Below, in pieces: positions 1 through 7,727 of a stretch of 42,270 nt of DNA. The stretch is taken from assembly GCA_049611965.1 (NCBI GenBank), contig JBMZBC010000018.1, positions 1-42,270 of the forward strand. The letters run 5' to 3'. The position numbers and the translations under genes are program-made. This DNA comes from UBA10364 sp049611965 (GTDB lineage Bacteria > Bacteroidota > Bacteroidia > Flavobacteriales > Schleiferiaceae). The notes beneath the pieces were generated by a model, which was not told the DNA's origin, searched no databases, and was given only the letters and a program-made list of their open reading frames with translations. The stretch's first letter is position 1. The number at the start of each line of letters is the position of its first letter.

Positions 1-399
1 CTCGCTGCCAAAGTGGGTGCCTCTCTTGAAAAATCTAAAGCAGAGAAAGCAGCTATTGAGAAAGAATTGAAAGCCGCCAAGAAGGCTCATGCAGTTGAAA
101 AGGCAGCCTTAATGGATGAATTAGAAGCATTAAAAGCTGCACCAGTTCAAGAAGAAACTCCTTCAGAAGAGCCAACTGTTGAAACAAAAGGCTTTTATGT
201 GATTATCGGCTCGTTCCCTTCTCAAGAAGGAGCAGATCGCTTCATTTCAGAGCTTGGCTCAGAGTTAGGTGTAAGCTTTATAAAAGACCTAAACACTTAC
301 CGCGTGGTTTATAGTAAGCACGAAAACTTAACTGAAGCGCGCGCAGCCTTGGAAGCTGCAAAAGCAGTTGTTGAAACTGCATGGATTGCAGTGTATTAA
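1..399 (+). CDS. SPOR-domain protein, C-terminal part (5' end outside window)
   Basis: The reading frame is open from base 1, so the gene starts upstream of the window; the GTG at 13 is only an internal codon. The visible part is an Ala/Lys/Glu-rich helical stretch with coiled-coil character (codons 1 to about 50), a short Pro/Glu linker, then about 65 residues beginning GFYVIIGSF and ending TAWIAVY, which look like a SPOR domain. SPOR domains bind denuded glycan strands of peptidoglycan, so an envelope or periplasmic location is likely. In Flavobacteriia such domains often end OmpA-like or PorP/SprF-like outer membrane proteins, but the missing N-terminus prevents a choice. A hairpin terminator follows 22 bases after the stop codon. 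Confidence 0.75.
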   Translation, partial: LAAKVGASLEKSKAEKAAIEKELKAAKKAHAVEKAALMDELEALKAAPVQEETPSEEPTVETKGFYVIIGSFPSQEGADRFISELGSELGVSFIKDLNTYRVVYSKHENLTEARAALEAAKAVVETAWIAVY

Positions 400-420
400 T
401 CAGGTGAATATTAGATGAAA

Positions 421-447
421 AGACCCGCCTAGTGCGGGTCTTTTTTT
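421..447 (+). terminator. Rho-independent terminator after the SPOR gene
   Basis: An 8-bp stem (AGACCCGC pairing with GCGGGTCT, 421-428 with 434-441) with a CTAGT loop runs directly into a seven-T tract. It separates the SPOR gene from gpmI. Confidence 0.9.
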
Positions 448-461
448 GCCCCAATAATCCC

Positions 462-469
462 TAAATTTG
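462..469 (+). promoter_or_regulatory. Bacteroidota -7 promoter element for gpmI
   Basis: TAAATTTG matches the Bacteroidota -7 consensus TAnnTTTG exactly and lies 17 bases before the ATG at 487. No TTG is placed at the usual spacing upstream, so only half of the promoter is convincing. Its last base is the first base of a GTG in frame with gpmI, which argues against that GTG as start codon. Confidence 0.55.
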
Positions 470-486
470 TGACTTCAACAAACACT

Positions 487-2016
487 ATGAAAAAGACAGC
501 ATTAATTGTACTTGACGGTTGGGGAAGAGCCGATAACCCAGATGTCAGTGCTATAGATAAAGCCAATACGCCTTTTGTTGATTCCCTTTACAAGGACTAC
601 CCTCAAACTTGGGTGAAGACTTCAGGGCTAGACGTAGGTCTACCTGAGGGTCAAATGGGTAACTCAGAGGTGGGACATATGAATCTCGGTGCTGGCCGGG
701 TAGTTTATCAAGATTTGGTGAAAATCAATCTTGCTGCAGAAAATGGAGATTTTGCCAGTGACACTACACTCTTGGCCGCGCTAGCCCATGCTAAGGCAAA
801 CAATTGTAAGATTCACATTGCTGGGCTTCTTTCTGATGGCGGTGTGCATGCGCATATCAAGCACGCAAAGGCCTTATGTTCTTGGCTTCACGCTGAAGCA
901 TTTGAGGATGTGTTCGTTCACGTTTTCACAGACGGTCGAGATACGGACCCACACGGTGGTGCGGATTATGTGTCCGATTTAGAAGCACATATGTCAGAAA
1001 CCACTGGACGTGTTGCTTCATTAATAGGCCGCTACTTTAGTATGGACCGTGATAAGCGCTGGGAACGTGTCGCCAAGGCCTACCACTTGATGGTAAATGG
1101 TCAAGGTGAAAAAGCTACCGATGCTGTTACCGCTATTAAGCAGAGCTACAAAGCAGGAGTTACAGACGAATTTTTAGAGCCTGTAGTCATTACGAATGAA
1201 GACGGCACCCCACTAGCGACTCTCGAGGAAAACGATGTGGTAATCATGTTCAACTTTAGAACAGATCGAGGAAGAGAAATCACCGAGGTCTTAACCCAAA
1301 GTGACTTCCCAGAAGAGGATATGTCTGCCTTGAATCTTCACTTTGTGACCATGACTAGCTACGACGACACCTTCAAAAATATTGAAGTAGTATTCCGCAA
1401 GGACAACTTGGTCAATACCATGGGTGAAGTACTCGAAAGTGCTGGCCGTACCCAGATTAGGATAGCTGAAACAGAGAAGTACCCTCATGTCACATTCTTC
1501 TTTTCCGGCGGTCGTGAGGAGCCTTTTAATGGCGAAGAGCGCTTACTATGTCCTTCTCCAAAGGTGGCTACTTACGATTTGAAGCCTGAGATGAGTGCTG
1601 GCGATATTCGAGATGCCATTGTTCCCAAATTAAAAGAAGGTTCAACCGACTTTGTATGTCTGAACTTTGCCAATCCTGATATGGTTGGTCATACAGGGGT
1701 AATGGAAGCTGCAATCAAAGCTTGTGAAACTGTTGACTCGTGTTTGCAATCAGTCGTTGAGGCCGGTTTAGAATCGGATTACCAATTCATCGTTCTTGCC
1801 GATCACGGTAATGCAGATTGTATGGTAAATGAGGACGGTTCGCCGAACACTGCGCATACCACCACTGTTGTACCTTGCTGGCTAGTTGGTTCTTCGGCCC
1901 AAGAATATGGCCTAAAAGAAGGAAAACTAGGAGATATAGCTCCTACCCTTTTGGCTCTAATGGGTGTAGATCAGCCGGCGGAAATGACAGGAGATAATTT
2001 ATTGGTCGCTAAATAA
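487..2016 (+). CDS. gpmI: 2,3-bisphosphoglycerate-independent phosphoglycerate mutase
   Basis: This cytoplasmic alkaline-phosphatase-superfamily enzyme interconverts 3- and 2-phosphoglycerate in glycolysis and gluconeogenesis using Mn2+. The 509-residue product has family-typical length and carries the N-terminal metal motif LDGWG, the phosphorylated serine in MGNSEVGHMN (Ser60), TDGRDTDPHGG, GRYFSMDRDKRW, the SGGREEPF region, ANPDMVGHTG and the C-terminal metal sites LADHGNAD and NTAHTT. An in-frame GTG at 469 would add six residues, but it overlaps a -7 promoter element, and the family begins near MKKTALIVLDG, so ATG 487 is preferred. The stop codon overlaps the start of map (TAATG), implying one transcript and translational coupling. 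Its pathway neighbour enolase is also in this window, in another operon. Confidence 0.96.
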   Translation: MKKTALIVLDGWGRADNPDVSAIDKANTPFVDSLYKDYPQTWVKTSGLDVGLPEGQMGNSEVGHMNLGAGRVVYQDLVKINLAAENGDFASDTTLLAALAHAKANNCKIHIAGLLSDGGVHAHIKHAKALCSWLHAEAFEDVFVHVFTDGRDTDPHGGADYVSDLEAHMSETTGRVASLIGRYFSMDRDKRWERVAKAYHLMVNGQGEKATDAVTAIKQSYKAGVTDEFLEPVVITNEDGTPLATLEENDVVIMFNFRTDRGREITEVLTQSDFPEEDMSALNLHFVTMTSYDDTFKNIEVVFRKDNLVNTMGEVLESAGRTQIRIAETEKYPHVTFFFSGGREEPFNGEERLLCPSPKVATYDLKPEMSAGDIRDAIVPKLKEGSTDFVCLNFANPDMVGHTGVMEAAIKACETVDSCLQSVVEAGLESDYQFIVLADHGNADCMVNEDGSPNTAHTTTVVPCWLVGSSAQEYGLKEGKLGDIAPTLLALMGVDQPAEMTGDNLLVAK

Positions 2017-2813
2017 TGATCAAATACAAGACAAGAGAAGAAATTGAACTGATGCGTGAAAGCGCACAGCTGGTCAGTAAGACCTTAGGAATGCTCGCGC
2101 CGAAAATTGTTCCTGGTGCCATCCCTTTGGAGCTGGACAAAATGGCTGAAGAATTTATTCGCGACCATGGTGGTGAACCAGGATTTCTTGGCATGTATGG
2201 GTTTCCAAACAGCCTGTGTATGTCTCCAAACGCTCAAGTCGTTCATGGTATACCGAGCAAAGATCCACTCAAGGATGGTGATATCCTCAGTGTAGACTGC
2301 GGCGTTTACATGAATGAGTTCTATGGTGACCATGCATACACTTTCGCCGTAGGTGAAGTTGATGCAGATACCCAGCGTCTTCTTGCCGATACCAAAGAAA
2401 GTCTTTACGTGGGCATACGTGAGGTCGTTGTGGGCAATAGAATAGGCGATATTGGTGCGGCAATACAGGAATTTACCGAGGCACGCGGTTACGGTATCGT
2501 TAGAGAGCTTGTAGGACACGGTCTCGGCCGTAAAATGCACGAAGAGCCACAAGTTCCAAACTACGGGCGTCGAGGGCGTGGCAAAAAAATTCAAGAAGGT
2601 CTAGTTATCGCCATTGAGCCAATGACCAACCTCGGCACCCATAGAATTAAGCAGCTTAAAGACGGCTGGACCATTCTTACTGCCGATGGTAAAAACAGTG
2701 CGCATTTCGAGCACGACGTGGCGGTAGTTGATGGTAAGCCAGAAATCCTAAGTACTTTCCAGTACATTTACGACGCGCTCGGTATAGCGCCGGAAGAATA
2801 CGAAAAGGTATGA
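2016..2813 (+). CDS. map: Type I methionine aminopeptidase
   Basis: Removes the initiator methionine from nascent proteins at the ribosome. The 265-residue product has the pita-bread fold motifs and all five metal ligands expected from the family: Asp94, Asp105, His168, Glu201 and Glu232, plus the substrate-binding His77 in VVHGIPS. There is no N-terminal zinc-finger extension, as in bacterial type Ia enzymes. Both ends overlap the neighbouring genes (TAATG with gpmI, ATGA with the methyltransferase). In many bacteria map lies between secY and infA; here that junction, at about 14865, has no map and the gene sits with gpmI instead. Confidence 0.96.
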   Translation: MIKYKTREEIELMRESAQLVSKTLGMLAPKIVPGAIPLELDKMAEEFIRDHGGEPGFLGMYGFPNSLCMSPNAQVVHGIPSKDPLKDGDILSVDCGVYMNEFYGDHAYTFAVGEVDADTQRLLADTKESLYVGIREVVVGNRIGDIGAAIQEFTEARGYGIVRELVGHGLGRKMHEEPQVPNYGRRGRGKKIQEGLVIAIEPMTNLGTHRIKQLKDGWTILTADGKNSAHFEHDVAVVDGKPEILSTFQYIYDALGIAPEEYEKV

Positions 2814-3580
2814 TCTCAAAAATGATGAAATGGGCACTCGCTAAAGTGCCGCGCCCTCTGCTAATTAGATTGAGCTACATTGTACAATGGCTCAGTCCTG
2901 TATTGTTCAGAGGCTCGAATTTTGTTGATCCAATAGACGGTAGAGGCTATTCACGCTTTTTTCCTTACGGCTATGGCGAGAATCAGCGTCCTAACGCGCT
3001 TTGCCCGGGGACAAACAGTCTTGAAAGACATCGACTTCTTTGGCTCTACTTGAAAGACTACACAGATTTTCTCACCAAGCCACAAAAGCTGTTGCATATC
3101 GCCCCAGAACAGTGTTTTTATGGTCGATTCCGCAAGATGAATAACTTGGATTACACAACGGCCGATCTCTTCTCACCGCTGGCAGATATGCGATTTGATG
3201 TACAAGACATTCCGATTGAGGACAACACGTACGACACCATCTTTTGCAATCACGTTCTAGAACACGTAGACGACGACAAGCAAGCCATACGCGAACTTTG
3301 CCGCATTCTAAAACCTGGTGGCCTAGCGATTATGCAAGTTCCTTTGGATCCTGATTATGAGGTTACAGATGAGGACCCATCAATCAAGGATCCTGCAGAG
3401 CGTGAGCGTCGCTTCCGCCAGTACGATCATGTTCGTCTTTATGGTCAAGATTACCCTGAGCGCCTCAAAGAATGCGGCTTTACTATTAGTACCTTCGATG
3501 CAGCAAAAGAGCTTCCTGAAGGCTACTTTGAGAGATACGCCTTGCCTAAACGTGAGATGTTATACGTCTGTACGAAATAG
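2810..3580 (+). CDS. Class I SAM-dependent methyltransferase, substrate unknown
   Basis: The 256-residue protein shows a methyltransferase core in its second half: a motif I equivalent LLHIAPEQ (residues 94-101) instead of the usual glycine-rich loop, an acidic stretch DVQDIPIEDNTYDTIFCNHV (130-149) covering motifs II and III, LEHVDD, and ILKPGGLAIMQVPL (166-179). Residues 1-90 are basic and hydrophobic with aromatic segments and match nothing I recognise. The start overlaps the map stop (ATGA), so it is probably translated by re-initiation and co-expressed with gpmI and map. The substrate cannot be read from the sequence; a terminator follows. Confidence 0.8.
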   Translation: MISKMMKWALAKVPRPLLIRLSYIVQWLSPVLFRGSNFVDPIDGRGYSRFFPYGYGENQRPNALCPGTNSLERHRLLWLYLKDYTDFLTKPQKLLHIAPEQCFYGRFRKMNNLDYTTADLFSPLADMRFDVQDIPIEDNTYDTIFCNHVLEHVDDDKQAIRELCRILKPGGLAIMQVPLDPDYEVTDEDPSIKDPAERERRFRQYDHVRLYGQDYPERLKECGFTISTFDAAKELPEGYFERYALPKREMLYVCTK

Positions 3581-3607
3581 GCCAGTAATATGTTAGTATA
3601 GGAAAAC

Positions 3608-3637
3608 AAAAAGCCCGCTCTTCGAGCGGGCTTTTTT
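3608..3637. terminator. Bidirectional terminator between convergent genes
   Basis: An AT-flanked stem AAGCCCGCTC/GAGCGGGCTT with a three-base loop (centre near 3622) is preceded by an A run and followed by a T run, so it can act on both strands. It ends the gpmI-map-methyltransferase transcript and can end the opposing transcript from the coiled-coil gene. Confidence 0.9.
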
Positions 3638-3683
3638 GAGTCTAAATATATTTTGCGCAAAGCGCGGATTAAATTGCTCGGGT

Positions 3684-4472
3684 TTATTTCAACCACCCTG
3701 CAATCATTGCATCCATCTTATCCTCTTCTTCTTGCGCCAATACTGGATCAACAAGAATACGACCACTGTGCTCATCAATCATGATTTTCTTGCGCTGTGC
3801 AAGTTCCATCTGACGTTGTGGTGGAATTACGAAGAAAGAACCGGCAGAAGCACCGCGCTCAACTGAAACAACAGCAAGCTTGTTCTTCGTAGCCGAACGA
3901 ATACGGTCGTACGCGTCCACTAAGCGTGCTTCAATCATTCCCTTATACTCTTCGCTTTTTGCAAGAAGCATTTCTTCTTCTTTCTGAGTCTCAGCCATGA
4001 TACTATCTAACTCACTTACCTTGTGTGTCAAGTGTGTTTTGCGATCATTCAACTTTTCTACGCTCGATTCGTTAGCCTCTTTCTTGGCTTCGATACGTGC
4101 TGAGAACTCACGAATACGCTTTTCAGCCAATTGAATCTCCAATTCTTGGTATTCAATTTCCTTCGCAATTGCTTCGAACTCTCTGTTATTTCTTACCTGC
4201 TCCTGATCTTTTGCGTACTTCGCCATTTTCTCCTGGCTTTCCTTGATCAAAAGTTGTTTTTCCTTGATATCCACTTCTAGGTCAGCAATCTCATTGTTCA
4301 CCTTTTCCATACGAGTCTCCATACCGGCTACTTCGTTTTCAAGATCTTCAACCTCCAATGGAAGCTCTCCGCGCATTGCACGAATTTCGTCTACACGACG
4401 ATCAATGATTTGCAGATCGTAAAGCGCTCTTAATTTATCTTCTACGCTTAGCTCTTTTGCCTTCTTAGCCAT
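3684..4472 (-). CDS. Coiled-coil protein of the C4 zinc-ribbon family, all four zinc cysteines lost
   Basis: 262 residues. Residues about 10-190 are highly charged heptad-like sequence (long antiparallel coiled coil), followed by the domain found at the end of the C4-type zinc-ribbon family (zf-RING_7, formerly DUF164). The family backbone is intact (LAVVSVERGA, IPPQRQMEL, SGRILVDP), but the four positions that I expect to be cysteine are Ser209, Ser212, Asp233 and Ser236; I checked these codons on the DNA. Zinc binding in this domain therefore looks lost while the fold seems kept. Homologues have been linked to nucleic-acid binding and scaffolding, which is not shown here. ATG 4472 is chosen because it lies one base after the Nif3 stop; an in-frame start at 4523 would overlap that gene by 50 bases. 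Confidence 0.85.
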   Translation of the reverse strand: MAKKAKELSVEDKLRALYDLQIIDRRVDEIRAMRGELPLEVEDLENEVAGMETRMEKVNNEIADLEVDIKEKQLLIKESQEKMAKYAKDQEQVRNNREFEAIAKEIEYQELEIQLAEKRIREFSARIEAKKEANESSVEKLNDRKTHLTHKVSELDSIMAETQKEEEMLLAKSEEYKGMIEARLVDAYDRIRSATKNKLAVVSVERGASAGSFFVIPPQRQMELAQRKKIMIDEHSGRILVDPVLAQEEEDKMDAMIAGWLK

Positions 4473-4473
4473 A

Positions 4474-5565
4474 CTAATAGTACTGAATAGGGTTTGTGTT
4501 GACCTCTGTTTTGAGAACGGCAAATTTAGGGAATTTTTCCGAGAGTCTATCAGCTATGAGGTCGATTGTAAACTGCTCACTCTCAAAATGTCCCACATCA
4601 AAAATTGACAGACTGTCATCTGCATCAAAAAATTGATGGTATTTGTAATCTGCCGTTATAAAAACATCTGCTCCGCTGCCCTTTGCTGCTCCCAATAAGA
4701 AGCTGCCTGAACCGCCGCATACAGCAACACGTTTGACGGTTTCCTTTACTGCTGGGGTGTATTTAATTGTAGTGCCAAAAGTCTTTTTGACCAATGCTAA
4801 AAATGCATCGAATTTCATTTCCTGGGACAATTCACCCACGGCACCCGCACCATATTGGGTAGCCATATTTTCTACAGCCAACCACTCGTAGGCCATCTCC
4901 TCATAAGGGTGCGCCGTTCGAGCTGCCTTTTCCACTGCCCTTTGGGCGAATGCAGGCACGATAAACTCTAGCTTGGCTTCTTCTACAAACTCGCGCTCAC
5001 CTACCTTCCCTATTACAGGAGTGGTCCCTTCAGTGCCTTTAAACGAACCTACACCTTCGGTTTTAAAGCTGCACTCTTCATAAGCACTAACCTTACCCCC
5101 TCCGGCATTAAATACAGCCGTTTCAAGCGAGGCAACACTAGCAATAGGCACATAGACTTGAAACTTCTTCAAGGCACCTTTCATTGGGCTTAGGATGGTA
5201 TGATTCTTAATACCCAACAGCTCCATGATCTTAGCATTCACCCCCCAGAGCACATTATCGAGGTTTGTATGAATAGCGTAGATAGCTACATCGTGTTTGA
5301 TGGCCTTCATGACGACACGCTCGATATAACTTGAGCCATTGAATCTCTTCAATCCTCCAAACACTATAGGATGGTGCGCGACAATGAGGTGGATATTCTT
5401 AGCAATGGCTTCATCAACCACAGATTCCAAACAATCCAAAGCGACTAAAACACCATCGGTTTCCCAATCTTTGGAACCAACAATGAGTCCGCTGTTGTCG
5501 TATGATTCTTGAAGTGCCGGCGGCGCCCACAACTCCAATTCTTGAATAATTTCTCCAATTCGCAT
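4474..5565 (-). CDS. Nif3-like dinuclear metal-centre protein (YqfO/YbgI family)
   Basis: 363 residues: two Nif3 half-domains with a PII/CutA-like insertion between them (about residues 130-230, including YVPIASVASLETAVFNAGGG and AHPYEEMAYEW), as in the long form known from Bacillus YqfO. Metal-ligand motifs are visible: AHHPIVF, HTNLDN near the N-terminus and DVGHFESEQF near the C-terminus. The family is often annotated as GTP cyclohydrolase type 2, but the physiological reaction is unsettled. Start ATG 5565 fits the family N-terminus (MRIGEIIQ); an upstream ATG at 5592 lies two bases from the rpsA terminator T-tract. It is one base upstream of the cysteine-free zinc-ribbon gene, a pairing I recall in other Bacteroidota. 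Confidence 0.88.
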   Translation of the reverse strand: MRIGEIIQELELWAPPALQESYDNSGLIVGSKDWETDGVLVALDCLESVVDEAIAKNIHLIVAHHPIVFGGLKRFNGSSYIERVVMKAIKHDVAIYAIHTNLDNVLWGVNAKIMELLGIKNHTILSPMKGALKKFQVYVPIASVASLETAVFNAGGGKVSAYEECSFKTEGVGSFKGTEGTTPVIGKVGEREFVEEAKLEFIVPAFAQRAVEKAARTAHPYEEMAYEWLAVENMATQYGAGAVGELSQEMKFDAFLALVKKTFGTTIKYTPAVKETVKRVAVCGGSGSFLLGAAKGSGADVFITADYKYHQFFDADDSLSIFDVGHFESEQFTIDLIADRLSEKFPKFAVLKTEVNTNPIQYY

Positions 5566-5593
5566 AGTCCCCCAAGTTAGGATTTTATCCATT

Positions 5594-5627
5594 AAAAAAC
5601 CCCTCGGACCTGTGGCCCGAGGGGTTC
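5594..5627 (-). terminator. Rho-independent terminator of rpsA
   Basis: On the minus strand a 10-bp stem (AACCCCTCGG with CCGAGGGGTT) is followed by six T. It lies 25-58 bases after the rpsA stop and directly before the Nif3 gene. Confidence 0.9.
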
Positions 5628-5651
5628 GTGAGTTATCTCGAAAAAATCGGC

Positions 5652-7520
5652 TTATTTACCGCCTTTCTCCATTTGCTCTTTAAGAGCCGCCAAAGCGTCT
5701 AGATCACCCATTGTAGAGCGCTCAACGTTTTGGTTTGGTACAGCAACGTTTCCGCCTTTGTTACCACCACGGCCAGTGTTCTTCTTCAACTCAACCTCTT
5801 TGTATGTACCTACGTGAGATACTACGATACGACGGTTGTCTTTGTTGAATTCGATCACTACGAACTCTGCAGTTTCGCCTTTTTCTAGTTTAGCACCATC
5901 TTCTTTAGTAATGTGACGTGCAGGACAGTAAGCCTCAACACCTTCGTGCTCAGCAAAGCTTACATCACCGCCTTTATCACCTGAGTTGATCATAGTACCT
6001 GTTACCTTGTTACCTACTTTGAATGTTGTGGCGTAAGCATCCCAAGGGTTATCAGTTACTTGCTTGTGACCCAAGCTCAAGCGACGGTTTTCAGCGTCGA
6101 TATCCATAACTACAACTTCTAGTTTAGCACCAATAGAAGTAAATTCAGACGGGTGCTTCACTTTCTTCGTCCAGCTTAGATCAGAAATGTGGATCAAACC
6201 ATCAATTCCTTCTTCAAGCTCTAGGAAGATACCGAAGTTCGTGAAGTTGCGAACGGTACCAGCATGCGTTGAACCTTGTGGGTATTTTGTAGTAATATCC
6301 GTCCAAGGATCAGTAGTCAATTGCTTGATACCAAGGCTCATCTTACGCTCTTCGCGATCTAGAGTCAATACCTCAGCTTCTACTGCATCACCAACTTTCA
6401 TGAAGTCACCAGCGCTGCGCAAGTGAGCCGACCAGCTCATTTCGCTTACGTGGATCAAACCTTCAACACCTGGCAATACTTCTACGAATGCACCGTAATC
6501 AGCAAGTACTACTACTTTACCTGTTACTTTGTCGCCAACGCTCAAGTTCTCGTCAAGAGCATCCCATGGGTGCTTCTCAAGTTGCTTAAGACCTAATTGG
6601 ATACGAGTCTTGCCTTCGTCGAAGTCTAGAATTACAACGTTGATTTTCTGATCCAACTCTACTATCTCTGACGGGTGGTTGATACGGCTCCAGCTCAAAT
6701 CTGTGATGTGAACTAGACCATCTACGCCACCAAGGTCGATGAATACACCGTAAGACGTGATGTTTTTAACCACACCTTCCAATACTTGACCTTTCTCGAG
6801 TTTCGAGATGATTTCTTTTTTCTGTTCTTCAAGATCAGCTTCGATAAGCGCCTTGTGAGAAACAACAACGTTTTTGAATTCGTGGTTGATTTTAACCACT
6901 TTGAACTCCATTGTTTTATCTACGTACTGATCGTAATCGCGGATTGGCTTAACGTCAATCTGTGATCCTGGCAAGAACGCCTCTAGACCAAATACGTCTA
7001 CGATCATACCACCCTTAGTACGAGCTTTAACGTAACCCTTAACGATTTCATCGTTATCGTGTGCTTCGTTAACGCGATCCCAAGCCTTGATAGAACGTGC
7101 TTTTCTGTGAGAAAGAACTAGCTGTCCGTACTTATCTTCTTGGCGATCAACCAATACCTCAACAGTATCACCTACTGCCAATTCTGGGTTGTAACGGAAC
7201 TCGTTCAAACTAACAACACCTTCGCTCTTAGAGTTGATGTCGATGATTACTTCGCGATCAGTCTTAGAAGTAACTTTACCTTCTACTACTTGATGCTCTA
7301 CAGAAGAACCTAATGTTTCTTCGTACAATGCTGCCAAAGCTTGACGCTCTTCGTTCACTGCAGTTTCACCACCTTCAACATCGTCCCAGCTAAATGCTGG
7401 CTCTTCAGTTACAGTTTCTTCAACTGCGGGTGCTTCAACTATTTCTTCTGCTTTTGGAGCCTCCTGAGCTGGAGCCTCTTGTTGTACCTCTTCTTGCGGT
7501 ACTTGATTCTCTTCTGACAT
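5652..7520 (-). CDS. rpsA: 30S ribosomal protein S1
   Basis: RNA-binding protein of the small subunit. The 622-residue product has an acidic, Pro/Glu-rich N-terminal extension (about residues 1-60), then six S1/OB-fold repeats; repeats 3-6 show the classic blocks (GVFIDLGGVDGLVHITDLSW, GAFVEVLPGVEGLIHVSEMSW, GIFLELEEGIDGLIHISDLSW). The tail is Gly/Asn/Lys-rich and then helical. S1 in enterobacteria unfolds mRNA leaders; in Bacteroidota, where leaders lack Shine-Dalgarno sequences, it may be especially important, though that is inference. It appears monocistronic: its own -7 element about 112 bases upstream, a leader of roughly 105 bases, and a terminator after the stop. Confidence 0.96.
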   Translation of the reverse strand: MSEENQVPQEEVQQEAPAQEAPKAEEIVEAPAVEETVTEEPAFSWDDVEGGETAVNEERQALAALYEETLGSSVEHQVVEGKVTSKTDREVIIDINSKSEGVVSLNEFRYNPELAVGDTVEVLVDRQEDKYGQLVLSHRKARSIKAWDRVNEAHDNDEIVKGYVKARTKGGMIVDVFGLEAFLPGSQIDVKPIRDYDQYVDKTMEFKVVKINHEFKNVVVSHKALIEADLEEQKKEIISKLEKGQVLEGVVKNITSYGVFIDLGGVDGLVHITDLSWSRINHPSEIVELDQKINVVILDFDEGKTRIQLGLKQLEKHPWDALDENLSVGDKVTGKVVVLADYGAFVEVLPGVEGLIHVSEMSWSAHLRSAGDFMKVGDAVEAEVLTLDREERKMSLGIKQLTTDPWTDITTKYPQGSTHAGTVRNFTNFGIFLELEEGIDGLIHISDLSWTKKVKHPSEFTSIGAKLEVVVMDIDAENRRLSLGHKQVTDNPWDAYATTFKVGNKVTGTMINSGDKGGDVSFAEHEGVEAYCPARHITKEDGAKLEKGETAEFVVIEFNKDNRRIVVSHVGTYKEVELKKNTGRGGNKGGNVAVPNQNVERSTMGDLDALAALKEQMEKGGK

Positions 7521-7631
7521 GAGAGATTTACTTGTATCTCAGGACTTTACATGCTATTCTCACTAGTCCTTGAGAGGGTTTTTTCTTTTTCAAATGCCTA
7601 TTGGAAGCATGCTTCGTGTCCAAAAGGGGTG

Positions 7632-7639
7632 CAAATATA
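7632..7639 (-). promoter_or_regulatory. Bacteroidota -7 promoter element for rpsA
   Basis: On the minus strand TATATTTG followed by C matches TAnnTTTG exactly. It would start transcription near 7626 and give a leader of about 105 bases before rpsA. No clear TTG sits at the 19-base spacing. The leader contains a small inverted repeat (TCTCA...TGAGA, about 7557-7574). Confidence 0.55.
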
Positions 7640-7673
7640 CAACTATTGGTCTAGAAATCTTATAGTTAGCAAT

Positions 7674-7704
7674 AAAAAACCCCGAAGCACGAAGCGCTCC
7701 GGGG
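7674..7704 (-). terminator. Rho-independent terminator after gltA
   Basis: A 9-bp stem (7680-7688 with 7696-7704, one G-T pair) with a seven-base loop is followed on the minus strand by six T. It ends the long ribosomal-carA-eno-gltA block. Confidence 0.92.
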
Positions 7705-7727
7705 CCTGTATTTTTCTAAGCTCAAAC

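Noticed and set aside
3652..3661. TTTGCGCAAA palindrome
   Set aside because: Ten bases, in the gap between converging genes with no promoter beside it; expected by chance at this length.
5652..7520. Internal repeats in the rpsA region as a mobile or tandem repeat
   Set aside because: They are the six S1 domains of the protein, divergent at DNA level.
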